64,000 bases of DNA from Oceanidesulfovibrio marinus (lineage in GTDB: Bacteria > Desulfobacterota > Desulfovibrionia > Desulfovibrionales > Desulfovibrionaceae): positions 1,054,001 through 1,118,000 of the forward strand of contig NZ_CP039543.1 in assembly GCF_013085545.1 (NCBI RefSeq), written 5' to 3'. Shown piece after piece: positions 32,119-40,101 of the stretch. Numbering within the stretch: position 1 is the first letter of the stretch; the number at the start of each line of letters is the position of its first letter. A program made the position numbers and the translations under genes. Under the pieces are notes generated by a model. The model was not told where the DNA came from, did no database searches, and worked only from the letters and a program-made list of their open reading frames with translations.

Positions 32119-34551
32119 TCATGCCTTCTCGCGCGTTTCGCACAGCTTGCGCGCCTCGCGCACGGCGCCCACGGCGTCGTCGGCATAGCCGTCCGCGCCT
32201 ATGGAATCCGCGTACTCGCGCGTCACCACTGCGCCGCCCAGCATGACCTTGGCGGACACGCCCTGCTCTTTCACCAGGTCCACGGTGTCCTGCATGCGCA
32301 CCATGGTGGTGGTCATCAGGGCCGAGAGCCCGATGACGGCCGCGTTGCGCTTCTTGGCTTCGGCAACGATGGTCGCGGCAGGCACGTCCTTGCCCAGATC
32401 CACAACCTCGAAGCCGTAGTTGGAGAGCAGCAGGCAGACAATGTTCTTGCCGATGTCGTGGATGTCGCCTTCCACCGTAGCCATGATGATCACGGGCTTG
32501 ACCTCGGCCTCGGCCTCCTCTTCCAGGAGCGGCTTGACCACGGCGAAGCCGGCCTGCATGGCCTCGGCGGCCAGCAGAAGCTGCGGCAGGAAGTACTCCT
32601 TGCGCTCATAGAGATCGCCGACAACGGTGATTCCAGGAATGAGCTTGCCGTTGACGATGTCGAAGGGCTTCTCGCCGTTCTCCAGCGCGGCATTCACCAG
32701 CTTGACTACGAGCTCCTTCTCGCCCTGGATGACGGCCATCTCCAGCTCACCCTCGGGCAGGCCCTCCATGGACGGCTTTTTTCTGGCGGGCGCACCCCCA
32801 GACGCAACGCCCGGCTTCCAGTCGGAGTAGTTCTCGATAAAGTTGGCTGCCTTGCGGTCGCGTCCCAGCAGCACCTCGGCCGAGGCGATGGCCTCGGAGA
32901 AACCGGGAGCGCCGGGATGCGCAATGGCCGAGGAGAGCCCTGCGCTCATGGCCATGGCCAGGAAGGTGGTGTTCACCAGCTCCCGCGCCGGCAGGCCAAA
33001 GGAGGTGTTGGAGAGCCCCAGCGTGGTGGGCAGGCCCAGTGTCTGCGTGATGTAGCGGATAGTCTCCAGACACTCGCGCGCGGCGTCCGGCTTGCTGGAC
33101 ACGGCCAGGGCCAGGGCGTCCACCATGATCAGCCGGCGCGGAATGCCGAGCGACTCCGCTTTTTCCAGGAGCTTTTCCAGGATTGCGATGCGATCCGCCG
33201 CGGCCACGGGCAGCTTCTTGCCCTGCAGCGGCAGCAGGATGAACGGCGCGCCGTAGCGCTTGCACAGCGGCCCCAGGGCCTCCATGCGGCCTTCCTCGCC
33301 GGAGATGGAGTTGATCAGGGCCGAGCCGGGATAGACCGCCAAGCCGGCTTCCAGGGCGTCGGGGTTGGAGGAGTCGAGACACAGGGGGACGGTGTGGCGC
33401 TCCACCAGGCGCAGCACCAGATCGGGCAGCAGCCTGGTTTCGTCCACCATGGGCGCGCCCACGTTCACGTCCAGAATCGGCGCACCGGCGTCGAGCTGCT
33501 GCTTGGCGTAGGTCATGGCCTGGGAGAACTCGCCGCGCTGCAGCTCCTCGGTGAGCACCTTTTTGCCAGTGGGGTTGATCCGTTCGCCAATGAGCGCGAA
33601 GGGGCCGCCCGCGGCAATGGGCACGGATACGGCGCGCGAGGTGAGCACCACGCCGCTCCAGCCGGTGTCCGGCACGGTGGGGGCCATATCCTCCACAGCC
33701 TTGACCACGGCGGCGATGTGATCGGGCGACGTGCCGCAGCATCCGCCCAGGAACTTGGCGCCCAGGGCGGGCAGCTTGGCCATCTTCTCGGCGTACTCGG
33801 CCGGCCCCATCTTGAAGACTGTCTCGCCGTCCTCCAGCACGGGCAGGCCGGCGTTGGGGCGCAATATAAGTGGCACAGAGAGCCGCGGCGCCATGACCTC
33901 GGCCAGCTCGGCAAGCTGGGCCGGTCCGGCGCTGCAGTTGACCATCACGGCGTCCACGCCCAGGTTCTGCGCGGTGTCGACGAATGTGAGCGGCGGCGTT
34001 CCGGTAAGGCTCACACCCTGCTCGAAGGTCATGGACAGGCACAGCGGCAGGTCGCAGACGTTGCGCGTGGCCACGGACACGGCGCGGACCTCGGCCAGAT
34101 CGTAGTGGGTCTCGGCCACGATGAGGTCGGCCCCGCCGTCGGCAATGCCGCGAATCTGCTCTTCATACGCCTGGACCATTTCCAAAAAGTCCAGCTCTCC
34201 CAACGGCTTGACAAACTTGCCGGTGGGTCCCACGCTGCCCATCACCATGACGGGCCGGCCGGCCTTGTCCGCCACCTGGCGCGCCACCTGCACTTGGCTG
34301 AAGTTCACGGCGTGCACGTCGGCGTCGGCAGGCAGCTTGAAGCGCGTACCGCCGAAGGTGTTCGTGGTCAGGCCGCACGCGCCGGCGTCGACATAGGCCT
34401 GATGGATTGAGGCGGTGATGTCGGGCCGTTCCTGCCCGAAAAGCTCGGGGGAAACGCCAGAGGGCAGGCCGCGGGCCTGAAACATGGTGCCCATGGCTCC
34501 ATCCAACACCACAACGCCTTGCGAATCTCGAAAGGTCGTAAATAGAGACAC
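32119..34551 (-). CDS. metH: Cobalamin-dependent methionine synthase lacking the reactivation domain
   Basis: An 810-residue enzyme making methionine from homocysteine and methyltetrahydrofolate. The homocysteine domain (about 1-285) has LDGAMGTMF and zinc Cys in VNCSAG and GGCCGTSPDH. The pterin-binding domain (about 310-560) has ALIGERINPTGKK. The B12 cap and B12 domains follow with GDIHDIGKNIV (His ligand). It ends after the B12 domain, so the SAM-dependent reactivation domain of E. coli MetH is absent. The start is the GTG at 34551 with GGAG 5 nt upstream; the longer frame to 34692 starts with non-homologous sequence. No B12 or SAM riboswitch was recognised upstream. Confidence 0.93.
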   Translation of the reverse strand: MSLFTTFRDSQGVVVLDGAMGTMFQARGLPSGVSPELFGQERPDITASIHQAYVDAGACGLTTNTFGGTRFKLPADADVHAVNFSQVQVARQVADKAGRPVMVMGSVGPTGKFVKPLGELDFLEMVQAYEEQIRGIADGGADLIVAETHYDLAEVRAVSVATRNVCDLPLCLSMTFEQGVSLTGTPPLTFVDTAQNLGVDAVMVNCSAGPAQLAELAEVMAPRLSVPLILRPNAGLPVLEDGETVFKMGPAEYAEKMAKLPALGAKFLGGCCGTSPDHIAAVVKAVEDMAPTVPDTGWSGVVLTSRAVSVPIAAGGPFALIGERINPTGKKVLTEELQRGEFSQAMTYAKQQLDAGAPILDVNVGAPMVDETRLLPDLVLRLVERHTVPLCLDSSNPDALEAGLAVYPGSALINSISGEEGRMEALGPLCKRYGAPFILLPLQGKKLPVAAADRIAILEKLLEKAESLGIPRRLIMVDALALAVSSKPDAARECLETIRYITQTLGLPTTLGLSNTSFGLPARELVNTTFLAMAMSAGLSSAIAHPGAPGFSEAIASAEVLLGRDRKAANFIENYSDWKPGVASGGAPARKKPSMEGLPEGELEMAVIQGEKELVVKLVNAALENGEKPFDIVNGKLIPGITVVGDLYERKEYFLPQLLLAAEAMQAGFAVVKPLLEEEAEAEVKPVIIMATVEGDIHDIGKNIVCLLLSNYGFEVVDLGKDVPAATIVAEAKKRNAAVIGLSALMTTTMVRMQDTVDLVKEQGVSAKVMLGGAVVTREYADSIGADGYADDAVGAVREARKLCETREKA

Positions 34552-34790
34552 GAATTCTCCAAAGTTTGAGTATTCAAGAATACGGACCGTCTCAAGCGGC
34601 CTTCCGTCGGGGCTGGGGACCCCGTCGGGACATACCGGGGAAGAATTGACCTGAAAAAATGTACATGTACTGAAAATCGTTGAAAAGGACAAACAAAAAC
34701 TATACCCTTTATTGTAGTGAGTATGATCTCAAGATATGGTAAGGACTTAACGCCGCTTCACCAGGAAGCGCGCATCCTTATAAGGACGCC
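34552..34790. other. Divergent intergenic region metH/rpoH
   Basis: A 239-nt AT-rich stretch between divergent metH and rpoH. It holds a perfect 10-bp palindrome GTACATGTAC (34661-34670), TTGAAA (34680) with TATACC 15 nt on (a weak promoter for rpoH), and a GC-rich part (about 34600-34640) in the metH leader with CCCGAC/GTCGGG-type self-complementarity. No known riboswitch class was recognised. Confidence 0.5.
34661..34670. promoter_or_regulatory. Palindrome, candidate operator
   Basis: GTACATGTAC, a perfect 10-bp palindrome between metH and rpoH. It could bind a dimeric regulator acting on either gene; the regulator is unknown. Confidence 0.3.
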
Positions 34791-35906
34791 ATGACTGCCA
34801 AGACCAAGAAAAAGAACGCGAAGAAATCCGCCAAGGACGGCGCCGCGCAGGCCGAGGAGCAGGCACGGCAACAGGCCAAGGTGGAAGACGACGCGGAAAT
34901 CGACGATGCCGAACCCGAGGATGTGGAGCTTGTCGACGACGAGCTGGACGATTCGGATATGGACGACGGCGAGCTGGACGACGATGAGGAAGAGAACCCC
35001 ATCGCCAACCTGCCTTCGCTGGCCGACCTGAAGGACACCCGGCCCGTCACGCAGGACGCCCTGCGACTCTATCTGCGCGAGATAAGCCGCTTCCCCATGC
35101 TGGAGCCCGAGGAGGAGTTCGAGCTCGCCCGACGCGTGCGCGACGACAACGACACCCAGGCCGCCTTCCGGCTCGTCTCCTCGCACCTCCGCCTCGTGGT
35201 CAAGATCGCCATGGACTTCCAGCGTCGCTGGATGCAGAATGTGCTGGATCTTGTCCAGGAAGGCAACGTGGGCCTCATGCGCGCCGTACAGAAATTCGAT
35301 CCCGAAAAAGGCATCAAGTTTTCCTACTACGCCGCCTTCTGGATCAAGGCGTACATTCTCAAATTCATCATGGACAACTGGAGGATGGTCAAGATAGGGA
35401 CCACCCAGGCGCAGCGCAAGCTCTTCTACAATCTGAACAAGGAGCGCCGCCGGCTGCAGACCATGGGCTATGATCCGGACGCCGCCACGCTGTCCAAGAA
35501 TCTCAACGTCACCGAGGAACAGGTGCAGGAGATGGAGCAGCGTCTGGGCTCCAACGACATGTCCCTGGACGTGACCCTGGGCGACGACTCCACGACAACG
35601 CGGCTCGACATCCTCCCGGCCATCGGCCCCACCATCGAGGACCGGCTGGCCACGGACGAGATTTCGAACGCGTTGCAGGAGCAGATCAGGTCCATCCTTC
35701 CACAGCTCAACGAGAAGGAACGCGACATTCTGGAGAAGCGGCTGCTGGCCGATCCACCGGTCACTTTGCGAGAGATCGGCGAGAAGTACGGCATCACGCG
35801 GGAACGCGTCCGGCAGCTGGAATCCCGCCTGTTGGAAAAGCTGCGCAACCACCTGACGCAGGAAATCGATGACTTTTCATCGGACTGGATCATACGCAAC
35901 GACTAA
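34791..35906 (+). CDS. rpoH: Heat-shock sigma factor (sigma-32 type) with acidic N-terminal extension
   Basis: A 371-residue RNA polymerase sigma factor. Residues 1-85 form a Lys-rich then highly acidic extension (VEDDAEIDDAEPEDVELVDD and on). Region 1.2/2 follows (ALRLYLREISRFPML, LDLVQEGNVGLMRAVQKFDP, FSYYAAFWIKAYIL). The segment TTQAQRKLFYNLNKE is the RpoH box specific to sigma-32, and region 4 has VTLREIGEKYGITRERVRQLE. It is longer than the roughly 285-residue E. coli RpoH because of the extension. AAGGA precedes the ATG. It leads a plus-strand run of lipoprotein and sugar-phosphate genes. Confidence 0.9.
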   Translation: MTAKTKKKNAKKSAKDGAAQAEEQARQQAKVEDDAEIDDAEPEDVELVDDELDDSDMDDGELDDDEEENPIANLPSLADLKDTRPVTQDALRLYLREISRFPMLEPEEEFELARRVRDDNDTQAAFRLVSSHLRLVVKIAMDFQRRWMQNVLDLVQEGNVGLMRAVQKFDPEKGIKFSYYAAFWIKAYILKFIMDNWRMVKIGTTQAQRKLFYNLNKERRRLQTMGYDPDAATLSKNLNVTEEQVQEMEQRLGSNDMSLDVTLGDDSTTTRLDILPAIGPTIEDRLATDEISNALQEQIRSILPQLNEKERDILEKRLLADPPVTLREIGEKYGITRERVRQLESRLLEKLRNHLTQEIDDFSSDWIIRND

Positions 35907-35957
35907 CCGCCGGCGCACTTCGGTCCTTTCCGGCCGCCCGGCTCAGATACATTGCCA

Positions 35958-37667
35958 ATGACAAAATCCGCTCACCAGGGACGCCGCCCCAACGTCCCCC
36001 TTGTCCTCGCGCTTTCCCTTGTGCTCGCATCCGTGTGTCTCGCCGCCTGCCAGTCCAAGGGCAACGGCATGCGGGCCGACGACTGGGACCTCTCGCCGGA
36101 GGCCACGACCACGTACAACTACCTGCTGCTGCAGGATGCGAAACGTTCCCAGAACGCCACCCTGGGCCAATACGCCATCGACGAGCTGCTCACCCTGGAC
36201 CCTTCGCCGGAAATCATCGCCGAGGCGGCTGATTTTTTCTGGAAATCCGGCAACTCCGAGGACACGCAGAAGATTCTCAGGCTCGGCATCCAGGAGTATC
36301 CCAAGAACATCGAGCTCCAGCTCATGCTCGCCCAGGTCTACCTTGCCGAGCAGCACTACGACGAGGCGCTCAAGACCTTGGAGGGGTATCTGGCCCAGAA
36401 CCCCAAGGATGTGGAGATACGCCGCCAGCTTGCCGACCTGATGATGCGCAGCGGCCGCAATCTCGAGGCCATGGAGCTGCTGGAGACCATTCCCGCGGAC
36501 AAGATGGACCCCGAGCTGAACTACCTCAAGGCGCGCACTCTGGGCGGCCTGAAGCGGTACAGCGAAGCCATCGGCATGCTCAAGAAGCTCGTTCAGGACG
36601 ACCCCGAGTTCGTGGAGGCGTTGGCCGAGCTCGCCTACCTCTATGAGGAAACCGAAAACTACGAGCAGGCCGAGGAAGCGTACGCCAGGCTCAGCACCAT
36701 GGGCGAGCCCTCGCGCGACCTCATCCTGCGGCTCGTGGAGATGAATCTCAAGCTGGAGCGCGTCAAACGCGCCAAGAAGTACGTGCTCGACGGCCCGCAG
36801 GAGCTCGGCTTCTACATTCCGGCCATCACCCAGTTCGTGGAGGCCAAGCAGTACGAGGCCGCGCGCGATCTGGCCAACGAGGTCCTGCGCAAGCACCCGG
36901 AGATGACCGAGGTGTACTTCACCCTCGCGCTCATCGAGTATGAAGGCTTCAAGGACATGGCGGCCACGGAAAAAGCGCTCACGAGCATCGGCAAAGACAA
37001 CCGGTTCTATGAGCGCGCGCAGCGCTTCCGCATCCACCTGCTCAACGAGAGCGGGGACCTGGAAGGCGCCCTGAGGCTGGCTCGCGAGATGCGCGCCGAA
37101 AAGCCGGAAGCCACTGACTTCTGGCTCATGGAGGCCCGGCTGTTGGAGTCCATGGACCGCCTCGACGAGGCCCTGGCCCTGACCAGGCAGGCCGCCGAGA
37201 AGTGGCCCGATGACACGCAGGTGCTCTTCACCCTCGGTAGTCTGATGGACTCGGCCGGAGAAAAGGACGGCGCCATCGAGGTCATGGAAAAGATCATCGC
37301 CGTCGACCCGGAGCACGCCGACGCCCTGAACTACATCGGCTACACCCTGGCCGACCAGAACCGCGAGCTGGACCGCGCCTACGACCTGATCACCCAGGCC
37401 GCCGGCCTCAAGCCGGACAACGGCTACATCATCGACTCCCTGGCCTGGGTCTACTACCGCATGGGCAAGGTCGACAAAGCGTGGGAGCTGATCCAGGAAG
37501 CCATCTCCCTGGCCGGCGACGACGCCGTGATCTGGGAGCACTACGGCGACATCGCCCAGGCCAAGGGCAATCTGGACCAGGCCCGTGATGCGTACCGCAA
37601 GTCCCTGAACCTCCAGAAGAAGGACGCGGACAAGGAACGGCTCCGCGACAAGCTCTCCGACCTCTGA
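35958..37667 (+). CDS. TPR lipoprotein
   Basis: A 569-residue lipoprotein made almost wholly of tetratricopeptide repeats. The signal ends in LAAC, so C31 is the lipidated residue. At least ten helical pairs follow, for example LAQVYLAEQHYDEALKTLEG, LAYLYEETENYEQAEEAYAR and HYGDIAQAKGNLDQARDAYR. It is probably anchored to the outer or inner membrane facing the periplasm, as an assembly scaffold. The ATG at 35958 is preferred over a TTG two codons earlier; neither has a clear ribosome site. A LolB-like lipoprotein gene follows 27 nt later. Confidence 0.88.
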   Translation: MTKSAHQGRRPNVPLVLALSLVLASVCLAACQSKGNGMRADDWDLSPEATTTYNYLLLQDAKRSQNATLGQYAIDELLTLDPSPEIIAEAADFFWKSGNSEDTQKILRLGIQEYPKNIELQLMLAQVYLAEQHYDEALKTLEGYLAQNPKDVEIRRQLADLMMRSGRNLEAMELLETIPADKMDPELNYLKARTLGGLKRYSEAIGMLKKLVQDDPEFVEALAELAYLYEETENYEQAEEAYARLSTMGEPSRDLILRLVEMNLKLERVKRAKKYVLDGPQELGFYIPAITQFVEAKQYEAARDLANEVLRKHPEMTEVYFTLALIEYEGFKDMAATEKALTSIGKDNRFYERAQRFRIHLLNESGDLEGALRLAREMRAEKPEATDFWLMEARLLESMDRLDEALALTRQAAEKWPDDTQVLFTLGSLMDSAGEKDGAIEVMEKIIAVDPEHADALNYIGYTLADQNRELDRAYDLITQAAGLKPDNGYIIDSLAWVYYRMGKVDKAWELIQEAISLAGDDAVIWEHYGDIAQAKGNLDQARDAYRKSLNLQKKDADKERLRDKLSDL

Positions 37668-37694
37668 TCACTTTGCAGCACCTGACGAGGCTCC

Positions 37695-38546
37695 ATGCAC
37701 ACACGCATCATCCGTCCCAACCGCACCGTCTGCATGGCGCTTGTGCTCATGCTGGTGGCGGCGATATCGGCCTGCGCGCCCCAGAAGGGTCCGGCGCCTG
37801 AAGAAGGCGTCTCGCCCCAGATCCAGTTCTTCCGCCTGGCCCAGGCACGCTGGAAAGCATTCCAGACCGCCATCGAATCGCATCAGGAAGGCCCGGTCGA
37901 CTTTAAGGCCACGGCCTCGCTCAACTACGCCTCCCCTTCCTCCAGCCACCGCGTGGTCATAGACTTCTACGGCTCCACGGCCCTGCCCCTGCGTCTGGAC
38001 ATGTCCGCCGGCATCGGCGCGTCCATCGCCCACTGGCGCGAGGATGCGCACGGCTTTGTCGCCTACGTGCCCAAGGAAGAGACTGCATACATCTTCCCGG
38101 ACAGCAAGGAAGGCATGGCCGCCTTCGGCCTGCCCCTGCCCTACGGCCTGCAGGAGTTGGCCCAGCTCCTCACCGGCCGCTGGTCCGTGCTGGTGCCCGC
38201 GGAGTACGCCTCCGCCGTGGCCGAGGACAAGAACAAGCCGGAAGGCCCCATCCGCTATACCCTCAAAGGTCCTGAGGGCAGCTTTCAACTGACTCTGGAC
38301 GAAGAGGCCCTTCCCACGGCATACACAGGGCCGGGGGCCGAGTCATGGGAGCTCACCTTTTCCAATGTGGAGAAGGGGCCGGCCGGTCTGACGCCCGGGC
38401 GCATCCGCATGGTCCGTTCGCCGCAGGAGAAAGCCGTGCTTTTCCTCAAGGATCTCACCCTGCTCGACGAACCGTGGCCGGAAAATGCCCTGGATCTGGA
38501 GCTGCCGCCCGGCACGCAGACCAGACGATTTGCCGCAGCACCCTAG
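37695..38546 (+). CDS. LolB-like outer-membrane lipoprotein (tentative)
   Basis: A 283-residue lipoprotein; the signal ends AISAC, giving lipidated C27. The body alternates strands as in LolA/LolB and DUF4292 folds: a strand pair around residues 65-100, FVAYVPKEETAYIF, the helix segment FGLPLPYGLQELAQLLTGRW (a feature of this superfamily), then SFQLTLDEEALPTAYT and IRMVRSPQEKAVLFLKDLTL. LolB receives lipoproteins in the outer membrane. The assignment rests on pattern and the preceding TPR lipoprotein gene, so it is tentative. Confidence 0.6.
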   Translation: MHTRIIRPNRTVCMALVLMLVAAISACAPQKGPAPEEGVSPQIQFFRLAQARWKAFQTAIESHQEGPVDFKATASLNYASPSSSHRVVIDFYGSTALPLRLDMSAGIGASIAHWREDAHGFVAYVPKEETAYIFPDSKEGMAAFGLPLPYGLQELAQLLTGRWSVLVPAEYASAVAEDKNKPEGPIRYTLKGPEGSFQLTLDEEALPTAYTGPGAESWELTFSNVEKGPAGLTPGRIRMVRSPQEKAVLFLKDLTLLDEPWPENALDLELPPGTQTRRFAAAP

Positions 38547-38629
38547 GCTTCCCCCGCTGGCTGTTACTCTGCCGCGCATGCATGCGCGGGCTGACATAAT
38601 TTGACCACGAACCTGACCAAGGAGCGGCA

Positions 38630-39097
38630 ATGGACTACGTCTGTCTGGCCAACATCGTCTACCTGGGATCGGACCACGCCGGGTATTCTCTGAAGAAGGA
38701 AATCATCGACAACCTCGACGCTCTCAAAGTGAAGTACGAGGACCTGGGCACCCACACCACTGAAAGCTGCGACTACCCGGACTTTGCCGCAGCCGTGAGC
38801 AAGGCAGTGAACGGCAAGGACGACGCCCTCGGCATCCTCATCTGCGGCACCGGCCAGGGCATGGCCATGACGGCCAACCGCATGCCCGGCACCCGCGCGG
38901 CCGTGTGCACCAACGAGTTCGCCGCCCGCATGGCCCGCGCCCACAACGACGCGAACATCCTCTGCATGGGCGAGCGCATCGTGGGTCCCGGCCTGGCCGG
39001 CTCCATTGTCCAGGCCTTCCTTTCCACGGCTTTTGAAGGTGGCCGGCACCTCCGCCGCATCCAACGCATCGACGCCCTCGCGGCGAACGAGTCCTAG
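38630..39097 (+). CDS. rpiB: Ribose-5-phosphate isomerase B
   Basis: A 155-residue enzyme of the non-oxidative pentose phosphate pathway, interconverting ribose 5-phosphate and ribulose 5-phosphate. Family signatures are LGSDHAGYSLKKEI, the catalytic-Cys loop ILICGTGQGMAMTANR, and RAHNDANILCMGERIVG. AAGGAG lies 7 nt before the ATG. It is followed 10 nt later by glpX, coupling pentose phosphate and gluconeogenic carbon flow. Confidence 0.95.
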   Translation: MDYVCLANIVYLGSDHAGYSLKKEIIDNLDALKVKYEDLGTHTTESCDYPDFAAAVSKAVNGKDDALGILICGTGQGMAMTANRMPGTRAAVCTNEFAARMARAHNDANILCMGERIVGPGLAGSIVQAFLSTAFEGGRHLRRIQRIDALAANES

Positions 39098-39107
39098 GGG
39101 GCCTGCC

Positions 39108-40097
39108 ATGATAATGGAGGCTCCGGACCGCAACCTCGCTCTCGATCTCGTCCGCGTCACCGAAGCGGCCGCCCTGGCCTCTGCCCGCTGGTTGGGCCGA
39201 GGCGACAAGAACTCCGGCGACCAGGCCGCCGTGGACGCCATGCGCGTCTCCTTCGACTCGCTCCACATCAAGGGCTCCATCGTTATCGGCGAAGGTGAAA
39301 AGGATGAGGCGCCCATGCTCTTCAACGGCGAGTCCGTGGGCACGGGCGAAGGCCCCATGGTGGACGTGGCCGTGGACCCCGTGGAGGGCACGCGCCTGCT
39401 GGCCTATGGCCGGCCCAACGCCATCTGCGTGGTGGGCCTGGCCCCGCGCGGCACCATGTACGTGCCGCCGGAGAGCTACTACATGCAAAAGCTCGTGCTC
39501 CCGGCCGAAGCGGCCGAGGCCGCCGACCTGGACGCACCCATCGGCGAGACCCTGAGGAAAGCGGCCAAGTGCCTGGGCAAGGACGTGGACGACCTCGTGG
39601 TCTTTGTGCTGGACAAGCCACGCCACGAGGATATCGTCAAGGAAATCCGCGCGGCCGGCGCGCGCATCCAGCTCCATACCGACGGCGACGTCATGGGCTC
39701 GCTCATGGCTGTGGACCCCCGCTCCGAGGTGGACGTCATGATCGGCACCGGCGGCACGCCCGAAGGTGTGCTCTCGGCCTGCGCCATCCGCGGCACCGGC
39801 GGTCGCATGCTTTGCCGGCTCGATCCCCAGTCCGACGCCGAAAAGCAAAGGCTGCTCGACGCCGGCGTGGATCTTTCCGAAATCCTTACTGAAAAAACCC
39901 TGGTCCGCGACGAGAACGTCTTCTTCGCCTGCACCGGCATCTCCAGCGGAACATTCATCAAGGGCGTTCGCTACCAGGGACGCGGCGCCACCACGCAGTC
40001 CCTGGTCATTCGAGGCAAGACAGGCACGGTCCGCTACATCGAATCCCTGCACAACTGGGACAAACTCATGCGCATCAGCGCGGTGAAATACGACTAG
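39108..40097 (+). CDS. glpX: Class II fructose-1,6-bisphosphatase
   Basis: A 329-residue metal-dependent phosphatase of gluconeogenesis. Conserved segments are AALASARWLGRGDKN, IKGSIVIGEGEKDEAPML with metal-binding Glu/Asp, VAVDPVEGTRLLAYG, and IGTGGTPEGVLSACAIRGTGG. GGGGG lies about 6 nt before the ATG at 39108; an ATG two codons later is an alternative. The frame open to 39006 overlaps rpiB and is not used. The KAP-like gene begins 4 nt after its stop. Confidence 0.96.
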   Translation: MIMEAPDRNLALDLVRVTEAAALASARWLGRGDKNSGDQAAVDAMRVSFDSLHIKGSIVIGEGEKDEAPMLFNGESVGTGEGPMVDVAVDPVEGTRLLAYGRPNAICVVGLAPRGTMYVPPESYYMQKLVLPAEAAEAADLDAPIGETLRKAAKCLGKDVDDLVVFVLDKPRHEDIVKEIRAAGARIQLHTDGDVMGSLMAVDPRSEVDVMIGTGGTPEGVLSACAIRGTGGRMLCRLDPQSDAEKQRLLDAGVDLSEILTEKTLVRDENVFFACTGISSGTFIKGVRYQGRGATTQSLVIRGKTGTVRYIESLHNWDKLMRISAVKYD

Positions 40098-40101
40098 CAC
40101 C

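Noticed and set aside
31930-34410. Long plus-strand open frame opposite metH
   Set aside because: Shadow of metH; translation has no domain pattern and overlaps real catalytic segments.
34552-34650. SAM or cobalamin riboswitch in the metH leader
   Set aside because: GC-rich self-complementary parts exist, but no conserved core of either class was recognised.
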